NCBI GenBank assembly: GCA_964574935.1
Contig: CAZNOZ010000011.1
Span: 6,500-70,499, forward strand
DNA from: JBBECE01 sp964574935
Lineage (GTDB): Bacteria; Pseudomonadota; Alphaproteobacteria; Rhizobiales; Devosiaceae
Reading direction: 5' to 3'
DNA: 64,000 nucleotides
Shown: positions 60,911 through 64,000 of the stretch, piece by piece
Layout of the letters: each line of letters begins with the position of its first letter
Position numbering within the stretch: the first letter of the stretch is position 1
Translations under genes and position numbers: made by a program
Notes under the pieces: generated by a model
Databases searched by the model: none
What the model was told of the DNA's origin: nothing
Seen by the model: the letters and a program-made list of their open reading frames with translations, nothing else

Positions 60911-62337
60911 CGCGGCAGGTCGGTGGCGCCCATCAGGTCCAAGTCGATGGCGCGGGCGGCCTGTCGTCCCTCGCGGATGGCCCAGACGATCAGCGACTGG
61001 CCGCGCCGCATGTCGCCGGCGGTGTAGACCCCCTCGACGGACGTGCGATAGCCGAAAGTGTCGGCGAGCACATTGCCGCGCTTGTCGCGGTCGGCGCCGA
61101 GCTCTTCGAGCATGCCCTCGAAGACCGGATGCGCGAAGCCGATGGCGAGCAGCGCCAGATCCGCCTGGAGGACGTATTCGCTGCCCTCGATGGGTTTGCG
61201 CTGGCGATCGACGCGGGCGCATTTGAGGCCGGTGACGTGGCCCAGCGAATTGCCGACGAATTCCATGGAACCGGCCTGGAACTGCCGGACGGCACCTTCG
61301 GCCTGCGAGGAGGAGGTGCGCATCTTGACCGGCCAGTTCGGCCAGGTGGTCAGCTTGTCCTCCTTCTCGGGCGGCTGCGGGCGGATGTCGATCTGGGTGA
61401 CCGAGACCGCCCCCTGCCGGAAGGCGGTGCCGATACAGTCCGAGGCGGTGTCGCCGCCGCCGATGACGATGACGTGCTTGCCGTAGGCGTTGATCGGCTC
61501 TTCGGCGGAGACGTCCTCGCCGTTCAGCCGCCGGTTCTGCTGGACCAGATACGGCATGGCGTAGTGGACGCCGGTGAGATCGGAGTTCTCGACGCCGGGG
61601 TCGCGCGGATGCTCGGCGCCACCGCACAGGAGCACCGCGTCATAGTCCCTGCGGAGTTCGGAAAGCGGCCGGTCGACCCCGATGGTCTCGCCGTAGTGGA
61701 AGGTGACGCCTTCCGCCTCCATCTGGGCGATGCGGAAGTCGATGCGGTACTTCTCCATCTTGAAGTCGGGAATGCCGTAGCGAAGCAGCCCGCCGGCTCT
61801 TGGCTCGCGCTCGAAGATATTCACCCCGTGGCCGACGCGGGCCAGCTGCTGGCCGGCGGCCATGCCGGCCGGGCCGGAGCCGACGATGGCGATCTTCTTG
61901 CCGGTCTCGGCCTCCGGCGGATCGGGGGCGACCCAGCCCTCCCGGATGCCGCGCTCGACGATCGCCAGCTCGATCGCCTTGATCGTGACCGCCTCGTCCT
62001 CGAGGTTGAGGGTGCAGGCGGCCTCGCAGGGGGCGGGGCAGGTGGTGCCGGTGAATTCGGGGAAGTTGTTGGTCGAGTGCAGGTTCCGGCAGGCCTCTTC
62101 CCATTGCCCGGCATAGACCAGATCGTTCCAGTCGGGGATCTGGTTGTTGACCGGGCAGCCGGCGGCCTCGGAGTGGCAGTAGGGGATGCCGCAATCCATG
62201 CAGCGCGCCGCCTGGCGGGCGAGCTCGGGCTCGGAAAGCGGCATGGTGAACTCGCGGAAATGCCGAATGCGGTCGGAGGCCGGCTGATAGCGCGGCTCCT
62301 GCCGATCGACTTCGAGAAATCCGGTGACCTTGCCCAT
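60907..62337 (-). CDS. gltD: Glutamate synthase (NADPH) small subunit GltD
   Basis: A 476-residue iron-sulfur flavoprotein that feeds NADPH electrons to GltB. N-terminal cluster cysteines are in RCMDCGIPYCH, GCPVNN and CPAPCEAAC (about 41-115). FAD motif IVGSGPAGMAAG (about 149-160) and NADPH motif VIVIGGGDTASDC (about 286-298) follow. The ATG at 62337 is 17 bases downstream of the gltB stop, so gltB-gltD is an operon. Confidence 0.94.
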   Translation of the reverse strand: MGKVTGFLEVDRQEPRYQPASDRIRHFREFTMPLSEPELARQAARCMDCGIPYCHSEAAGCPVNNQIPDWNDLVYAGQWEEACRNLHSTNNFPEFTGTTCPAPCEAACTLNLEDEAVTIKAIELAIVERGIREGWVAPDPPEAETGKKIAIVGSGPAGMAAGQQLARVGHGVNIFEREPRAGGLLRYGIPDFKMEKYRIDFRIAQMEAEGVTFHYGETIGVDRPLSELRRDYDAVLLCGGAEHPRDPGVENSDLTGVHYAMPYLVQQNRRLNGEDVSAEEPINAYGKHVIVIGGGDTASDCIGTAFRQGAVSVTQIDIRPQPPEKEDKLTTWPNWPVKMRTSSSQAEGAVRQFQAGSMEFVGNSLGHVTGLKCARVDRQRKPIEGSEYVLQADLALLAIGFAHPVFEGMLEELGADRDKRGNVLADTFGYRTSVEGVYTAGDMRRGQSLIVWAIREGRQAARAIDLDLMGATDLPR

Positions 62338-62354
62338 GCGAGACCGGGGCGGCC

Positions 62355-64000
62355 CTATTCGGCCGCCGCCGAGCGCAGCTCGACGCGGGATTTTTGCATG
62401 TCCTCGATGGCGCGGCGGTACTCGACCGGCATGATCTTGAGGAATTTGCCCCGGTAGTCGTCCCAGTTCTCGAGGATTTCCGCGGCGCGGGACGAGCCGG
62501 TGTAGTGGCGGTGGTTGGTGATGAGCTGGCGCAGCCGCTCGCCGTCATGCTTGGTCATGTCGCCGGAAATGTCGACCCGGCCGTGCCACTCCAGATCGCC
62601 ACCGTGGTGGTGCAGGCGCAGCATCAGCTCCTCTTCCTCCAGCACCGGCTCGAGATCGACCATGGCGAGGTTGCAGCGGGAGCGGAAGTCGCCGTCCTCG
62701 TCGAGCACATAGGCGATGCCGCCCGACATGCCGGCGGCGAAGTTGCGGCCGGTCTTGCCGATGACGACGACGATGCCGCCGGTCATGTATTCGCATCCGT
62801 GGTCGCCGGTGCCCTCGACGACGGCGACGGCGCCGGAATTTCTGACTGCGAAGCGCTCGCCGGCGATGCCGCGGAAATAGCATTCGCCTTCGATGGCGCC
62901 ATAGAGAACAGTGTTGCCGACGATGATGGCCCGCTCGGGGGCGTAGCCGGCGTCGTCGGGCGGGCGCACCACAAGTCGGCCGCCGCACAGCCCCTTGCCG
63001 ACATAGTCGTTGGCGTCCCCGATCAGCTCGAAGGTCACGCCGGTGGCCAGGAACGCCCCGAAGCTCTGGCCGGCCGGGCCGACGAAGCGCACGGAGATGG
63101 TGTCCTCGGGCAACCCCTCGAAGCCGTAGCGCTTGGCGATTTCGCCCGACAGCATGGCGCCGACGGCGCGGTCGCGGTTGCGGATGGGCAGCTCGAACTG
63201 CACCGGTTTGCCCTGTTCCAGCGCCGGGGCGGCTTTGTCGATCAGCGTCCGGTCGAGGACCTCCGCGAGCCCGTGGTCCTGGCGCTGGGAGTGATAGAGC
63301 GTGTCCTCGCCGATGGGCTCGGGCTTGTAGAACAGCTTCGAGAAATCCAGCCCGTGCTGCTTCCAGTGGGCGTCGAGACGCTTCTTGTCGAGCAGGTCGG
63401 TGCGTCCGATCAGCTCGTTGAGCGTCCTGACGCCGAGCTCGGCCATCTGGGCGCGCAGATCCTCGGCGACGAAGAAGAAATAGTTGATGACGTGCTCGGG
63501 GGTGCCCTTGAAACGCTTTCTGAGCACCGGGTCCTGGGTGGCGACGCCGACCGGGCAGGTGTTCAGATGGCATTTGCGCATCATGATGCAGCCCGCCGCG
63601 ATCAGCGGGGCGGTGGAAAATCCGAACTCGTCGGCCCCGAGAATGGCGGCGACGAGCACGTCGCGGCCGGTGCGCATGCCGCCGTCGACCTGCAGCGCCA
63701 CCCGCGCGCGCAGCCGGTTCATGACCAGCGTCTGGTGGGTCTCGGCGATGCCGATCTCCCAGGGGCTGCCGGCATGCTTGATCGAGGTCAGCGGCGAGGC
63801 GCCGGTGCCGCCGTCATGGCCGGCGATCGTGATGTGGTCGGCGCCGGCCTTGGTGACGCCCGCGGCCACGGTGCCGACGCCGACCTCGGAGACCAGCTTG
63901 ACGGAAACGTCGGCGGCCGGATTGGCGTTCTTGAGATCGAAGATGAGCTGGGCGAGGTCCTCGATCGAGTAGATGTCGTGGTGCGGCGGCGGCGAGATCA
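62355..64000 (-). CDS. gltB: Glutamate synthase (NADPH) large subunit GltB (3' part)
   Basis: About 548 C-terminal residues are visible; the gene runs out of the window at 64000. Present are the FMN-binding region (AGADHITIAGHDGGTGASPLTSIKH), the [3Fe-4S] cysteines in MRKCHLNTCPVGVATQDP, and the GXGXG C-terminal beta-helix domain (GNTVLYGAIEGECYFRGIAGERFAVRNSGAVAVVEGTGDHGCEYMTGG in consecutive turns). The N-terminal glutaminase is outside. The enzyme makes two glutamates from glutamine and 2-oxoglutarate, completing ammonia assimilation. Confidence 0.94.
   Translation of the reverse strand, partial: ISPPPHHDIYSIEDLAQLIFDLKNANPAADVSVKLVSEVGVGTVAAGVTKAGADHITIAGHDGGTGASPLTSIKHAGSPWEIGIAETHQTLVMNRLRARVALQVDGGMRTGRDVLVAAILGADEFGFSTAPLIAAGCIMMRKCHLNTCPVGVATQDPVLRKRFKGTPEHVINYFFFVAEDLRAQMAELGVRTLNELIGRTDLLDKKRLDAHWKQHGLDFSKLFYKPEPIGEDTLYHSQRQDHGLAEVLDRTLIDKAAPALEQGKPVQFELPIRNRDRAVGAMLSGEIAKRYGFEGLPEDTISVRFVGPAGQSFGAFLATGVTFELIGDANDYVGKGLCGGRLVVRPPDDAGYAPERAIIVGNTVLYGAIEGECYFRGIAGERFAVRNSGAVAVVEGTGDHGCEYMTGGIVVVIGKTGRNFAAGMSGGIAYVLDEDGDFRSRCNLAMVDLEPVLEEEELMLRLHHHGGDLEWHGRVDISGDMTKHDGERLRQLITNHRHYTGSSRAAEILENWDDYRGKFLKIMPVEYRRAIEDMQKSRVELRSAAAE

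Noticed and set aside
1..64000. tRNA genes, insertion sequences, prophage or integrative elements
   Set aside because: No tRNA-like cloverleaf, transposase, integrase or terminal repeats were recognised in the gaps; all long gaps are under 300 bases and were read individually.

Overview
The window is GC-rich, densely packed bacterial DNA, most likely from an alphaproteobacterium of the Hyphomicrobiales or a related order. The grounds are the ehu/eut/doe ectoine genes, a TctCBA transporter, gltBD, nadA/nadB, a QmcA/NfeD pair and two ECF sigma factor systems. No tRNA, rRNA, CRISPR array, insertion sequence or prophage gene was seen. The window opens inside an ehuD-type permease gene and closes inside gltB, and it contains one run of 100 N at 49385-49484.

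Region 1 (1-6.9 kb) is the end of an ectoine/hydroxyectoine uptake and catabolism operon: ehuD, ehuA, eutB, eutC, an AsnC-type regulator (doeX-like), doeC and doeD, mostly with overlapping stops and starts. A 33-codon dioxygenase-like remnant lies between doeC and doeD. Region 2 (6.9-15.3 kb) has an M20 amidohydrolase and a DUF1028 protein divergent from a family-5 peptide-type ABC importer (including a natural permease-ATPase fusion) and a GntR/FCD regulator, probably one import-and-hydrolysis module. Region 3 (15.5-22.3 kb) holds a tripartite tricarboxylate transporter (tctCBA), a LysR regulator, a sulfatase and a CapA-type protein.

Region 4 (22.3-30.9 kb) has Hsp20 behind a heat-shock-like promoter, a glycosyltransferase and an amylo-1,6-glucosidase. 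On the other strand are a cyclopropane-fatty-acyl-phospholipid synthase, followed by a 24-residue peptide gene with a near-perfect ribosome binding site and its own terminator, then a GNAT protein, a TPR protein and an SMP-30 lactonase. An apparently leaderless PadR gene with a perfect operator leads into its membrane partner. Region 5 (31-40.3 kb) has an SDR, a two-module VOC protein, a membrane protein, an arsenate reductase, a secreted COG4315 protein with ECF sigma and anti-sigma factor, a Gfo/Idh/MocA dehydrogenase with a sugar kinase, a split DsbD-like CcdA/thioredoxin pair, and a diheme cytochrome c.

Region 6 (40.2-47.2 kb) carries nadB and nadA separated by an ECF sigma/GST pair, then modABC. 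Region 7 (47.2-64 kb) has a creatininase-family amidohydrolase, a DUF1007-NicO nickel/cobalt exporter fusion with a His-Asp-His-Ala repeat spanning the assembly gap, ferrochelatase, QmcA/NfeD, a MotA/MotB-type stator pair, an outer-membrane barrel protein, galU and galE, a lytic transglycosylase, an SGNH hydrolase, a uridine-kinase-like P-loop protein, and gltD with the 3' part of gltB.

Overall this is osmolyte scavenging, several substrate-specific importers, envelope and stress functions, and core nitrogen/NAD metabolism. The least explained items are the 24-residue peptide gene, the sigma/GST insertion between nadA and nadB, and the ureido/peptide module with DUF1028.
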